A stretch of DNA of 64,000 nt from Glandiceps talaboti (taxonomy: Eukaryota > Hemichordata > Enteropneusta > Spengelidae). The stretch is taken from contig NC_135557.1 of the NCBI RefSeq assembly GCF_964340395.1, positions 3,912,216-3,976,215 on the forward strand, written 5' to 3'. Each line of letters opens with the position of its first letter. The first letter of the stretch is position 1. Positions 1-10,101 of the stretch are shown piece after piece. The notes under the pieces were generated by a model that was not told the origin of the DNA, did not search any database, and was given only the letters and a program-made list of their open reading frames with translations. The position numbers were made by a program, and so were the translations under genes.

Positions 1-772
1 ATACAGGGGATTTCTTCAACATTCTATTATAGGTAATGCTAAATTGATAAGATGTCATCTAATTGTTTATGCATCATAACCAAATATTGGGTTTGCGTTA
101 TGAATACCAAGAGATGGTTAAATTTCCTTGGTAGTATATATAATACTGTAAGTACCATTTACATGTAATATGCGAGGAAACGTCTGAAAACGCAGATAAC
201 GACCGTTTAAAAGAGTTAAACGTTATAATATTAATAACATTATGTACCTATTTATTTCGCGACTGAATGCACAACTTGACGCTTTGATTGACAATTCACG
301 TTTATCAACTAAATAAGGGAAAAGTCACTTTTTAGTATAATCTGTTTTTTTTAGTATAATCTGGTTTTCTTTGAATAATGTTTAAAAGTCTTCTTTAGTT
401 TTCATTGTGCGATCTAAGATTGAATTCGCCAAAGTTGCGCATATATTTGAACCGTCAGCAACTGTTATCACATCGCCACCTAGCGGCAGCTTCACACAAA
501 AATAGCTATTCCGAATATATCACTTTTTAGTGGTCCTATAGACACTCAACACATTCCTTCTTATTTCGGCTCGATTTGATAACACTATAATTTTTAATTA
601 TACAATTTTGACATCTACCAACTGTCAAGGTAAAGTCTAAGTGAAAAATGTAACAAGTCATCATACATTGCCAGTGTTTTCTCAGATAAAATGGAACCAA
701 AGTGGGAAAAATTATCTTTCAGCTAGTATTTCTGAGCGCGAAAATGAATGCTACCTCATATGATATGTATAC
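1..772. other. Intergenic sequence, no gene recognised
   Basis: AT-rich sequence with no convincing open frame, splice-bounded exon or RNA gene on either strand. It leads directly into the TATG microsatellite. Confidence 0.5.
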
Positions 773-810
773 TGTATGTATGTATGTATGTATGTATGTA
801 TGTATGTATG

Positions 811-841
<31 letters not shown>

Positions 842-977
842 TGTATGTATGTATGTATGTAATTGTATGTATGTATGTATGTCTGTCTGTCTGTATGTAT
901 GTATGTATGTATGTATGTATGTATGTATGTATGTATGTATGTATGTATGTATGTATGTATGTATGTATGTATGTGTG

Positions 978-1008
<31 letters not shown>

Positions 1009-1069
1009 TTGTATGTATGTATGTATGTATGTATGTATGTATGTATGTATGTATGTCTGTCTGTCTGTA

Positions 1070-1106
<37 letters not shown>

Positions 1107-1125
1107 ATGTCTGTCTGTATGTATG

Positions 1126-1156
<31 letters not shown>

Positions 1157-1203
1157 TGTATGTATGTATGTATGTATGTATGTATGTATGTGTGTAATGT
1201 ATG

Positions 1204-1234
<31 letters not shown>

Positions 1235-1277
1235 TGTATGTATGTATGTAATGTATGTATGTATGTATGTATGTATG

Positions 1278-1308
<31 letters not shown>

Positions 1309-1310
1309 TG

Positions 1311-1341
<31 letters not shown>

Positions 1342-1355
1342 TGTATGTATGTATG

Positions 1356-1386
<31 letters not shown>

Positions 1387-1428
1387 TGTATGTATGTATG
1401 TATGTATGTATGTATACTGTATGTCTGT
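773..1428. repeat. (TATG)n microsatellite with TGTC and TG interruptions
   Basis: About 650 bp of TATG tetranucleotide repeat. It is interrupted by short TGTC runs (for example near 880-892 and 1054-1068), a TG dinucleotide block near 1070-1090, and scattered TGTAATG phase slips. Both edges carry a similar TATACTGTATGT sequence. The repeat produces long open frames of Met-Tyr-Val-Cys or His-Thr-Tyr-Ile type on both strands; these are repeat artefacts. Confidence 0.97.
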
Positions 1429-2489
1429 GTTCACACATTAGTATATATCTGTGTACGTAAGCTACACAGACTTAGGAGACGGGGCAGGTCACCGACACCA
1501 TGGACACTAATTGGGGTCAAAACAAATGTTATAATAAATTAAAATAGACTGAATATATGAAATATAGTGAAATGACAGTGTATTCTCACTTGTCAACGTA
1601 TTATAAACAGTTGATACAAAACATAACCGTTCAATACATGAATTGACTTTCAAAAACACCACCGGATCAATTTCAAATGATTTAAATGAATACAGTACGT
1701 TATTCTTAAAAATGAAATTACGTCTCTTATTATCAAGTTAAATACAAAATATGAACATGCGATTTAAATCGACTGGATATGAAATGAGACGACCTTGAAT
1801 TGTCCCAACAATAAATGTTACTGGCAAGTGTAGATAGAGTATAACATATGTTAAGACAAAAATAAAACTGTGGAGTTACGTACACTGGAATATATAGAGA
1901 AAAGAAAGTTCACGTAGACAGAATAAACCGGATAGCTCCAGACAGAAATACGCACGTAATTCATAAATACTTGTAATAAAATTCACTATAACTAAACAAA
2001 TAGTTGAACTTGATAATTCATGGAAAGTACCGTGTAATCTCGTCCGTATTCAGCAATGAATTCACAATTGCCTAGTCTTGTCGACAACTTAGACAAAGCT
2101 ATGTCTCTCCTCACAATTCTGGCATACAAAAACACGAAGTTTGAGAGCAACGAATCGAAAGCTTTCAATGTAAATAGAATGTGGAAATGTTGTCTGTTTT
2201 AGAAGTGATAGCAAACTTATGGGTATCCACTTATATTACCTTGAAAATGATTTCTCAAGACAAGCTTCTTTGTCAATGTTAACAACATGTACTCAAGGTA
2301 AGATGGGATTTTTTTCTTGTCAAATAAGATATCCAAATGTATATGTTTTCAATAATTAATTCACTGATTTTATTCTCCAAAGTTATGGAGCGTTGTTTCT
2401 ACTATGTCTATTCTTAGAGTAATGTATCGCTGATCAAAAGACAACCCATTATTTATATGTATGATTTATTTGTTTTCATCATTTCAACA
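1429..2489. other. Intergenic sequence, no gene recognised
   Basis: AT-rich, without open frames of note or any recognisable mobile-element motif. A pyrimidine-rich stretch ending in CAG lies at 2470-2490, directly before the decayed coding-like block. Confidence 0.45.
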
Positions 2490-2725
2490 GAGAATCGTGA
2501 ATAAATTGACGAATTGAACAAATGGAAGACAGAACTTGAACAGAAACAGAGGGGAGTTTATGACAAACAAGACGGAGTAGAAGAGACACTCAAAGATCAT
2601 GAGAAAAGAAATTAAATACTTGACGGCACTCAACAACAGCTAGAAAACCCCAAAATGAACTTCGTACAGAGAAAGAGATCTGACATAAGAGAGATAACAG
2701 AAAACGACCTCATCAATTACTTTAG
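2490..2725 (+). pseudogene. Decayed coiled-coil-like coding block
   Basis: One reading frame (codons in phase with 2490) stays coding-like for about 78 codons. It is rich in Glu, Lys, Gln, Asp and Asn, for example ELNKWKTELEQKQRGVYDKQ from 2511. Two TAA codons, at 2502 and 2613, interrupt it without shifting the frame. It follows a pyrimidine-rich CAG that resembles a splice acceptor. The composition and leucine/charge spacing suggest a coiled coil, but no family is recognised. This could be a decayed exon of a host gene or a captured gene fragment. A chance low-complexity stretch cannot be excluded, so confidence is low. Confidence 0.3.
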
Positions 2726-3140
2726 TCCGATGGGTATTGTTTCAAATGTTGTAATTGGTTTAATCCGGGTTCAGAACTATTTGTCAGCAATTATTCAAAA
2801 CTAGGGACCTCACTGACATCTAGTGACCTCACTGACATCTGAGCTTAATGAGGGGTCGTATGTGTCTGGAAGTTTGTATCGCACTCTCTCCACCTCAGTC
2901 GAAAATTTCAAGTCACGAATTTAAAGTTTGTGTTTGGAACAAAAGGTTAACGTTATATTGGCCGGATTACCAGCAAAGTTGTATTTAGCTTGTATCATAT
3001 TTATGAATTCACATTACATATAGTGTATGGGCATATACTGTATTTGATACCGATATGTGTGAACAAATACACTTACACAGTATGTGGGTATTACGTATAT
3101 ACTGTTATGTATATGGACACATATATATAGATATCCAAGT
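2726..3140. other. Intergenic flank of the LTR retrotransposon
   Basis: No gene seen. Short TATA/CATATA-rich runs lie at 3000-3140, and the retrotransposon inserted into the end of this AT-rich tract. Confidence 0.4.
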
Positions 3141-3144
3141 ATAC
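3141..3144. other. Target-site duplication, left copy (ATAC)
   Basis: ATAC immediately precedes the TG at the start of the 5' LTR and recurs at 11930-11933 immediately after the CA at the end of the 3' LTR. A 4-bp duplication is within the range for Ty3/gypsy elements (usually 4-6 bp). Confidence 0.8.
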
Positions 3145-3772
3145 TGTTACGAAATACTTGGGCATTTTAGCGCCCTCAGTGGTCACTTGTGGCCAGTCCT
3201 ATACTATTAGTATCTGGCTGAGAAATGTAAAAGATCCCTGATTCTCAGGTACGGTTATCCGACTATTTGGGTATATGTCAGTCAGTTGCTAGGAGGTGGA
3301 GACTTGGTCACGTGAGGTTGGTAACCATGGGCAACCACCCCTCCCGTCCGGGGACTCTGGATGAAGACGGCGTGCAGTGAACAGTGTATTTCTTATGCTG
3401 GTGAACTAATCTCTTGCTTACCTCTATTTTCCTTCTATTTCGGTTAAAACCCATTTCTTTCATTGGGGAAGTATTTCCTCGTACACCTCTGTGAGGTAGA
3501 TTGTTGGTTTATCGAGTTGTTCCAGGGTTTTTCTGGTTTCTTTGTTCCGTACGATTGGTGTGGCAATCAGTGCATTCGTGCAGACCCAGTTTTACGGTGC
3601 GAGTTCTGCCCTCGCACACAGTCTAAACGAACGGCCCGTAACGAGGCATTCACGGTTATCGGAGGCCAGTTTGCGCTACCGTTTACACTGGTTTTCGTGG
3701 GCCTTGTGGTGTAGTATTTTATAGAGTTTACAACTTCAGGGTTTTTGGAGTATTTTCCAGAGATTCGTTGCA
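3145..3772 (+). repeat. 5' LTR of the Ty3/gypsy element
   Basis: 628 bp, beginning TGTTACGAAATAC and ending GTTGCA. It is identical to the 3' LTR except for G at 3770. It contains a CACGTG E-box at 3309-3314 and should carry the element's promoter. An 83-codon open frame inside it (3463-3714) appears identically in the 3' LTR and is not regarded as a gene. Confidence 0.96.
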
Positions 3773-3773
3773 A

Positions 3774-3790
3774 TGGTGGCAAGCGGCGTG
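3774..3790 (+). other. Primer-binding site, tRNA-Leu type with a one-base insertion
   Basis: One base after the 5' LTR lies TGGTGGCAAGCGGCGTG. The complement of the 3' end of a metazoan tRNA-Leu (AAG/UAG type, with its added CCA) is TGGTGGCAGCGGTGGG. The first eight bases match, then the site carries an extra A followed by GCGG. The position is right for a primer-binding site. The tRNA assignment is recall-based but is supported by exact versions of the same site elsewhere in the window. Confidence 0.65.
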
Positions 3791-3955
3791 ATGTAAAATT
3801 GGGTCGCCTTGTGCCCTGTTCTGAAAAATCGAATTTTGCAACATTCAAAGTTTTGCAACATTGTTCATAACTTTGTGCTATTGATCAATTGTTCTATTGT
3901 TGTTCTATATATAGTCTTGTTACTAGGCAGACATTGAGTGCAGGTGTTGTCTGAC

Positions 3956-5305
3956 ATGGAAAAATTTGGTGATAGTGAAGTGTCTTTTCCGCACGCCGAT
4001 ACGGATGCTGGTAAGACTGAATTATCACTTCCAAACAAGGGTCCTGGACACGATCAGCGTTATGCTGTCGCTATGCCTCCTCTGATGTCTCCTGATGGTA
4101 TTGTTGAGCGAGGTGTTGATCGTTCGGGAGAAACTATTCCATTTTCTTTGGGGGTTGGTATTGACGCTGATAATGTTTTCAGCACTAGTACAGCTAGCAG
4201 TGCAAGTGGAGTTTTGACCTCTACCGTTCGGGGTAGTGTTTCTTTTGGCGGAGAAGGTGGTGTAAGGGAAATGGATTCTACACCCGCCAATAGTTCCTTT
4301 TATGGTTCTGGTATTAGAGGTAGAACAAGGGAAATGTTCTCACTGGGTAGAGGAACAGCCTTATCCAGAGGTGACGGTTGCTCACTGACATACAGTAAGA
4401 ATAAAACACCAGTATTTTCCACAAGTGATAACAGTTCTAACTTTAATTTCTCTAAGCATGGACTCTCTGATCCAAAGAATAACACTGCTAAAGTAGACAA
4501 TTTCACTGGTGAATCAGATTTCGCCAATTATCGTGTTCACTTTGATATTTGCGCAAAAGTCAACCAGTGGGATTCAGAACATCGTTTTAACATGTTGTTG
4601 ACTAAACTAAGAGGCCGTGCTTTGCAATTTGCTGCTCACTGTGGAAAAGATTTAAACACATATGAGGGGTTATGTGACTTACTAGGAAAGCGTTTTTCCG
4701 CTAGTGGTTTGGCAGACGACATCCGTCTGCAAGTAAAAACTATTGTGAGAAAGAAAGATCAATCACTGCAAGATCTTGCACAAGAGATACGAGAAATGAT
4801 GATAAAAGCTTATCCAAGTGCGAGTGGTGAATGTTTGGAACGCTTGTGTATAGATTGTCTGATGATGGCGGTGAAAGACGTAGCTATTCAACGTAAGATA
4901 AGTGAGGAGGGTAGAAAAAAGAATGCTACCCTGGAAAGTGTTGTGCATGAGGCACAGTGTGAGGAAAGCTTCCAAAACTTTTGTCCAAATAAAGGAAAAA
5001 CTGCTACTGTTCGAGCCACTGGCCTGGGTGATAACACAGATACAACCTCTCAGCCCAAGGGCATTAATGAGATTTTACTGCAAGTGTTAGATCGCCTAGA
5101 ACGGTTGGAGTCGACACAGTCAGCGAGGTCTAGATATTCAGATTCAAGTAATGGGAATCGAAAGAAACTTGTTTGCTGGAATTGTGGCCAAGAAGGACAC
5201 CGAAAGAGGCAGTGTCCACAATACAGGCCAGGTCAATCTGAAGTAAAAGGGGAGTCGTTAAACTCCAACGGGTTGGGAGGACCGGCCGGCTCCCAATCCA
5301 AATAG
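3956..5305 (+). CDS. gag: Gag polyprotein of the Ty3/gypsy element
   Basis: 449 residues from the ATG at 3956. The frame is open back to a TGA at 3935, with only a GTG before the ATG. Gag packages the element RNA into cytoplasmic virus-like particles. The first ~170 residues are Ser/Gly-rich and probably disordered. The middle (roughly 180-350) is a helical capsid-like region of the retrotransposon Gag type. A CCHC zinc knuckle, CWNCGQEGHRKRQC, sits at residues 407-420 (C407, C410, H415, C420) and should bind RNA. The gene ends at TAG 5303-5305. The last 64 bases overlap the open pol frame, which is -1 relative to gag, and a slippery site lies at residue 436. The reading frame is intact. Confidence 0.93.
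   Translation: MEKFGDSEVSFPHADTDAGKTELSLPNKGPGHDQRYAVAMPPLMSPDGIVERGVDRSGETIPFSLGVGIDADNVFSTSTASSASGVLTSTVRGSVSFGGEGGVREMDSTPANSSFYGSGIRGRTREMFSLGRGTALSRGDGCSLTYSKNKTPVFSTSDNSSNFNFSKHGLSDPKNNTAKVDNFTGESDFANYRVHFDICAKVNQWDSEHRFNMLLTKLRGRALQFAAHCGKDLNTYEGLCDLLGKRFSASGLADDIRLQVKTIVRKKDQSLQDLAQEIREMMIKAYPSASGECLERLCIDCLMMAVKDVAIQRKISEEGRKKNATLESVVHEAQCEESFQNFCPNKGKTATVRATGLGDNTDTTSQPKGINEILLQVLDRLERLESTQSARSRYSDSSNGNRKKLVCWNCGQEGHRKRQCPQYRPGQSEVKGESLNSNGLGGPAGSQSK
5257..5299 (+). promoter_or_regulatory. Predicted -1 programmed ribosomal frameshift signal (gag/pol)
   Basis: Heptamer G TTA AAC at 5257-5263 lies in the correct gag phase (TCG TTA AAC). GTTAAAC is a known variant of the X-XXY-YYZ slippery class. 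After a 6-nt spacer (5264-5269) comes a 10-bp stem, 5270-5279 paired with 5290-5299, with one G-U pair. Its loop, GACCGGCCGG, can close two more C-G pairs. Slipping back one base at this point enters the pol frame, which is open from 5242. The gag stop lies 40 nt downstream. Placement, phase and spacing all fit; function is inferred. Confidence 0.75.
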
Positions 5306-8300
5306 AAAAGTCACAGGTTAAACTTGAGGGCAAGGCCGGAATAGATCGCGCTAGTGAGAAACTGACAAATTCTTCATTTTCAAAGTCTAGTATCAAGGTA
5401 TCTACCAAGAATAAATGTAAAAAGAATGGTAGACACCGACCACCTAAAATACATATTGATACATCTCCTCTTCCTCTTTCTAATGAAAATAGTATTGTGA
5501 ACTCTGAGAACTCTTCTCAGAATGTTAATGTTGACTTCTCTCTTCCTTCTAAATCTATCTCTGAGTTAAAGGGTCAATGTCCTATTGTCGCAAGGGGTCA
5601 TTCAAAGGTAGGCAGGGATCCCCAGTCTATCAGCATGTTGTTAATTGATGTATCTGTACAGGGAGTATCCCAAAAATGTCTCATCGATACAGGTTCAACA
5701 CACAGTATCATATCTAAAGATATGTTTGAACTTATACCAAAGAATGAGCGTCCCCAGTTAGTAGATTCTGGTACATCTTTAATCCAGGTGGACGGCTCGA
5801 AGGTGCCCCTTTTTGGTGAAGCATTAATGATGATTAAGATAGGGGATAAGCAAAGTATTGAACCAATTTTAATAGCTGAATCTTTGAATGGCTCTGCAGG
5901 CATCTTGGGTATGAACCTGTTAAGGGATTTTGATTGTTGTTTAGATCTTCAAAGGGGTACTGTTACTGTTGGTAATAAGGAATTAGAAACAATACATGTG
6001 GACCCAAAACCTTTCTGTTGTCGGTTACAAGCAAACTGGGCACAATCTATTCCGGCAGGACATGAAGCAATCATCATGTCTCGAATGGGTAGAATTCCTC
6101 GAGTTGGCGAAATTGGTTACAACTTGTATGGTGGTCGTCAGTTTTCAGATAGGGAAATATCTGGTAATGTGTTAAACGACAAAATCCAATCTAATCTTTC
6201 TGAAATAACAGCACTAGTGACACCAGTGCAGTTGAACGAAACTGGTCTAATGGGTGCAGGATCTCTCAGTCAAGTGGGAAGTAAATTGCATGCTGTTAGG
6301 GTGATAAATCTCAGTAGCCAGGACATAGAGGTTAAAAGGGGACAGTGTATGGGTCTGCTGAGAATGGACAGAACTGTCAATCTAGACATTGAGTCTCCTT
6401 TAATTTCAAATGAACCAGGTCACATGCCAACAGCTCCAAATAGAGTCAATAAAGTGACTGTTGGGGGGAGGGGTGATATGCCTACTCATATGAAAGACCT
6501 ATATGACCGTAGTGTTTTGCACTTAACATCAGACAAGCAAAAACAGCTAGTGTTTGATTTGCTGGTAAGGAATGCAGATGTTTTCAGTAGAAATTCAACA
6601 GATTTAGGCAAAACAGATGTGGTAAAACACCATATTCCTACTACAACTGAAAAACCTATAAAACTGCTTCCTTATCGTGCTCCATACTGGAAGAAGGCTG
6701 AAATTGACAGACAAATTCAAACATTTGTTGACGAAGGAATGTTAGTGGAGAGTGATTCTCCATGGAGCAGCCCTTGTCTACTTGTGGGCAAGAAAGACTC
6801 CTCTTTCCGTCTTGTGTGTGATTTTCGTCGTCTTAATGCAGTAACACTAGTTAATGCATACCCTCTGCCCCGTATACAGGACAACCTAGAGAGTCTGGGT
6901 GGAGCAAAATATTTTAGTTGTCTTGATCTTTGCAGTGGTTTTTATCAGGTCGGTCTAGATGAGGAAAGTAGAAAAAAATCAGCTATTGTAACCCCATCTG
7001 GTAGATTGTTGGAATGGACAGTTATGCCCATGGGATTATCAGGGGCACCAGGCACTTTTCAAAAGTTAATGGAGAAAGTTTTCTATGGGTTGCAATGGGA
7101 GATCTGTCTGTTATATCTGGATGATCTGATTATTTTTGCTGATACCTTTGAGGAGGAACTGAAGCGATTGCAAATGGTCTTTGATAAACTGAGGGGGGCT
7201 GGGTTGAAATTGAAAGCAAAGAAATGTGTGCTTTTTGCTGAGCAAGTGGAATTTCTGGGTCACAAAGTTTCAAAAGATGGCGTTTCCACTGATCCTAAGA
7301 AAATTGAATCAATCCAGAATTGGCCGGTACCAACTAGTGTATCTGAAGTACGTAGTTTCTTTGGCTTAGCCTCATACTACAGGCGATTCATTAAAGACTT
7401 TGCTACTATAGCAAAGCCCCTGAATGAACTAACCAAAAAGAATGCTCATTTTGTATGGACATCAGCATGTCAGGCTGCTTTCAGTCAGCTTAAGACATCA
7501 TTGACATCTTCGCCAGTATTGGCTTTTCCATCTTCGCAAGGGGATTTCCTTCTTGATACAGATGCCAGCAAAGTGGGTATTGGAGCTGTGTTGAGTCAGA
7601 TACAAGAGGGGGTGGAGAGACCTATCTGTTTTGCTAGTAAAGTCATGAGTAAAGCAGAGAGAAATTACTGTGTGACACGCCAAGAGCTATTAGCTATAGT
7701 AGAGTATGTTAAATATTTCAGGCATTACTTGCTTGGTAGAGAGTTTACCATTCGGACAGATCATGCCTCTTTGGTTTGGCTGCTGAAATTTAAGAACCCT
7801 GAGGGACAGTTGGCCCGCTGGTTAGAGATCCTGGGCCAGTATAAGTTTAAAGTTGAACACAGGCCTGGTAAAAAGCATCTGAATGCAGATGCCTTGAGTC
7901 GTATTCCTGTGGAGTACTGTAAGCAGTGTGGTAGGGATCACCACAAGGAAAGTCATACAAATACAATGGTAAATAATATGCCAGAAATTGAGTCAAACAG
8001 GTCGGAAAGTCAGGATTTAGTTTCTAAAGGTGTTCCTGTCAGTCGTAAGGCTTCAAGGGTGGGGGTAATTCCCAGCGAATCTAACAATGGGTGGCCTAGG
8101 GTGGAGGGACGCCTTCATCCAAATAGGTGTAATGCGCATAAAGTGTCCACCAAGCGCCCGATTGCTGAATCCAAGCAACGGGAAGCTGAATTTAGCTTAG
8201 ATAGTAAACAGGTCATTGACCATGAGACTCTTTGGTCAGTGGAGGAGTTGAGGAAACAACAATTGGAGGATCCAAATATTGGTCTAATAATGAGACATGT

Positions 8301-10101
8301 GGAGAGTGGTGAACCTCGACCAATTTGGGAGGATATTTCTCACAAGTCACCAGCTTTGAAGACATATTGGTCCCAATATTCCCAACTCAGGGTACATAAT
8401 GGCATACTATACAAGCTATGGGAAGCAGCTGATGGAAAGTTAGTGAGGTGGCAAATCATTTTGCCAAAAACCTTTGTGAAGCTAGTATTGGGCACTTTTC
8501 ATGATAGTAAATTTGGAGGTCATGCCGGTATTGGGCGAACACTGGCAAAAACAAGGCTTAAGTACTATTGGTATGGGATGTCTGTTGACGTGCGAAGTCA
8601 CATTCGATTGTGCAATGTGTGTGCTAAAAATAAGTCAGTTGTTGGAAAGAAGAGAGCTCCTCTAAAAACTTATGTTGTTGGTGCAGCTCTTGAACGCATA
8701 GCCATCGATGTGGTGGGACCCTTTCCAGAGAGTAGTAAAGGTAATAAAAAGATACTAGTTGTTGGTGATTACTTCACCAAGTGGATGGAGGCCTATCCAA
8801 TTCCTAATGAGGAGGCTACCACAATTGCAAAAGTGCTGTTGGATAATTTCCTCAGTCGTTTTGGCATGCCCCTGGAATGCCATAGTGACCAGGGCAGAAA
8901 TTTTATTTCAAATATTTTCAGGGAGGTGTGTGATTTGCTGGGGGTGAATAAAACCTACACTACCCCTCGGCACCCGCAAAGTGACGGACAGGTCGAAAGG
9001 TTTAATCACACCCTGGTCCGTTATATAAGAGCTTATATGGATCCCCTGAAACATCAATCCGACTGGGATGAGAACATCAGTTTGGCCACTTTTGCATATC
9101 GTAGCAGTGTGCATCCATCTACTGGGGAAACACCTAATATGATGATGTTTGGGAGGGAGTTGCACTACCCCTTAGATATGGCAGTAACACCGGTAGAACC
9201 TCCAAAGGGGGCTACCAACTCTGACTATGTAGCTGACTTAAGGGAAAAGTTAGAACATGCACACGAACATGCGAGAACACAGTTGAATGCCACAGCTAGG
9301 CGACAGAAACGATTGTATGATCGTTTTGCAACTAGGAATACTTTTCAAGTTGGGGACTTTGTTTGGTTGAAAGATGAGCGCAGGAAAAAGGGTTACGCAC
9401 CAAAACTACAGTTGGCTTTTGAAGGGCCATATCTGGTTACAAGCAAACTGTCCGACCTGGTGTACCGGATACAGCTCAGCCCTAGAAGTAAACCAAAGCT
9501 AGTTCACCATGAAAAGCTAAAGCAATATCAGGGGGAAGTTCTGATTCCCTGGTTGGACAAAGTTAAAGTTGTACCACAGGATGAACGCATCCAGGTCGGT
9601 AAACCCACTGACCCAGCTCTATTAACATCAAATGAGGGTGAGAAAAGTAAGGTCACTGAACTCATCAAAGACACTGTAAAATATGACAGTGACAAATATA
9701 AGGTGAAAGGTCAGTCAACTGAGGTCAACCTGGGGTTAGACAGTCTTTTGGACACTGGTAAGGTAGAGAAAGATGACTTGGATTGTGGCCAGAATGAAGT
9801 CAGTGATCTGGATACGATGGAAAGTTCTACTAGTACACCATGTGATCTGGCGGTGGATTGTGAAATTACCAATGGTGACAAAAGTCCGGTTGTTGATGAA
9901 TCTGCACTTAGTGTTCCTACGGCACTGCCTAAGAATGCAAATAGTCAGCAAATGGATGATAAGGTCAGGCACAGGAGGTATCCAAGGAGAGAGAGAAAAC
10001 GTGTAGACCATTATGGTTTTGGTACACTATCAAAGGCCGTGAAACAAGCATGGAAAGAGTTAACAACATACAGCTCTGGTGGAGCTGTACAAGTGATCTA
10101 A
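5263..10101 (+). CDS. pol: Pol polyprotein: protease, reverse transcriptase, RNase H, integrase
   Basis: The frame is open from 5242 to the TAA at 10099 and has no good ATG near its start; the first start-like codon is GTG 5497. Expression as Gag-Pol by -1 frameshifting at 5263 is therefore likely, giving 1612 Pol residues. Residues counted from 5497: retropepsin LIDTGSTHS with DTG at 64-66; reverse transcriptase with catalytic Asp in CLDLCSG (477) and YLDD (540-543); RNase H starting DTDASKVGIGAVLSQ (687), with a late Asp in NADALS (798); integrase zinc domain H1002, H1009, C1039, C1042; integrase core D1071, D1131, E1167, the last two separated by 35 residues; a GPY motif at about 1310. A ~190-residue charged tail follows, ending in a very basic RRYPRRERKR stretch. 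No chromodomain is visible. All catalytic residues are present. Confidence 0.96.
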   Translation, partial: LQRVGRTGRLPIQIEKSQVKLEGKAGIDRASEKLTNSSFSKSSIKVSTKNKCKKNGRHRPPKIHIDTSPLPLSNENSIVNSENSSQNVNVDFSLPSKSISELKGQCPIVARGHSKVGRDPQSISMLLIDVSVQGVSQKCLIDTGSTHSIISKDMFELIPKNERPQLVDSGTSLIQVDGSKVPLFGEALMMIKIGDKQSIEPILIAESLNGSAGILGMNLLRDFDCCLDLQRGTVTVGNKELETIHVDPKPFCCRLQANWAQSIPAGHEAIIMSRMGRIPRVGEIGYNLYGGRQFSDREISGNVLNDKIQSNLSEITALVTPVQLNETGLMGAGSLSQVGSKLHAVRVINLSSQDIEVKRGQCMGLLRMDRTVNLDIESPLISNEPGHMPTAPNRVNKVTVGGRGDMPTHMKDLYDRSVLHLTSDKQKQLVFDLLVRNADVFSRNSTDLGKTDVVKHHIPTTTEKPIKLLPYRAPYWKKAEIDRQIQTFVDEGMLVESDSPWSSPCLLVGKKDSSFRLVCDFRRLNAVTLVNAYPLPRIQDNLESLGGAKYFSCLDLCSGFYQVGLDEESRKKSAIVTPSGRLLEWTVMPMGLSGAPGTFQKLMEKVFYGLQWEICLLYLDDLIIFADTFEEELKRLQMVFDKLRGAGLKLKAKKCVLFAEQVEFLGHKVSKDGVSTDPKKIESIQNWPVPTSVSEVRSFFGLASYYRRFIKDFATIAKPLNELTKKNAHFVWTSACQAAFSQLKTSLTSSPVLAFPSSQGDFLLDTDASKVGIGAVLSQIQEGVERPICFASKVMSKAERNYCVTRQELLAIVEYVKYFRHYLLGREFTIRTDHASLVWLLKFKNPEGQLARWLEILGQYKFKVEHRPGKKHLNADALSRIPVEYCKQCGRDHHKESHTNTMVNNMPEIESNRSESQDLVSKGVPVSRKASRVGVIPSESNNGWPRVEGRLHPNRCNAHKVSTKRPIAESKQREAEFSLDSKQVIDHETLWSVEELRKQQLEDPNIGLIMRHVESGEPRPIWEDISHKSPALKTYWSQYSQLRVHNGILYKLWEAADGKLVRWQIILPKTFVKLVLGTFHDSKFGGHAGIGRTLAKTRLKYYWYGMSVDVRSHIRLCNVCAKNKSVVGKKRAPLKTYVVGAALERIAIDVVGPFPESSKGNKKILVVGDYFTKWMEAYPIPNEEATTIAKVLLDNFLSRFGMPLECHSDQGRNFISNIFREVCDLLGVNKTYTTPRHPQSDGQVERFNHTLVRYIRAYMDPLKHQSDWDENISLATFAYRSSVHPSTGETPNMMMFGRELHYPLDMAVTPVEPPKGATNSDYVADLREKLEHAHEHARTQLNATARRQKRLYDRFATRNTFQVGDFVWLKDERRKKGYAPKLQLAFEGPYLVTSKLSDLVYRIQLSPRSKPKLVHHEKLKQYQGEVLIPWLDKVKVVPQDERIQVGKPTDPALLTSNEGEKSKVTELIKDTVKYDSDKYKVKGQSTEVNLGLDSLLDTGKVEKDDLDCGQNEVSDLDTMESSTSTPCDLAVDCEITNGDKSPVVDESALSVPTALPKNANSQQMDDKVRHRRYPRRERKRVDHYGFGTLSKAVKQAWKELTTYSSGGAVQVI

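Noticed and set aside
702-1460. Open frames of 60-250 codons on both strands over the TATG repeat
   Set aside because: They are pure translations of a tetranucleotide repeat in a stop-free phase (Met-Tyr-Val-Cys or His-Thr-Tyr-Ile); no gene signals.
3463-3714. 83-codon open frame in the 5' LTR, repeated at 11620-11871
   Set aside because: Lies wholly inside the LTR, uses no ATG start, and is duplicated only because the LTRs are identical.
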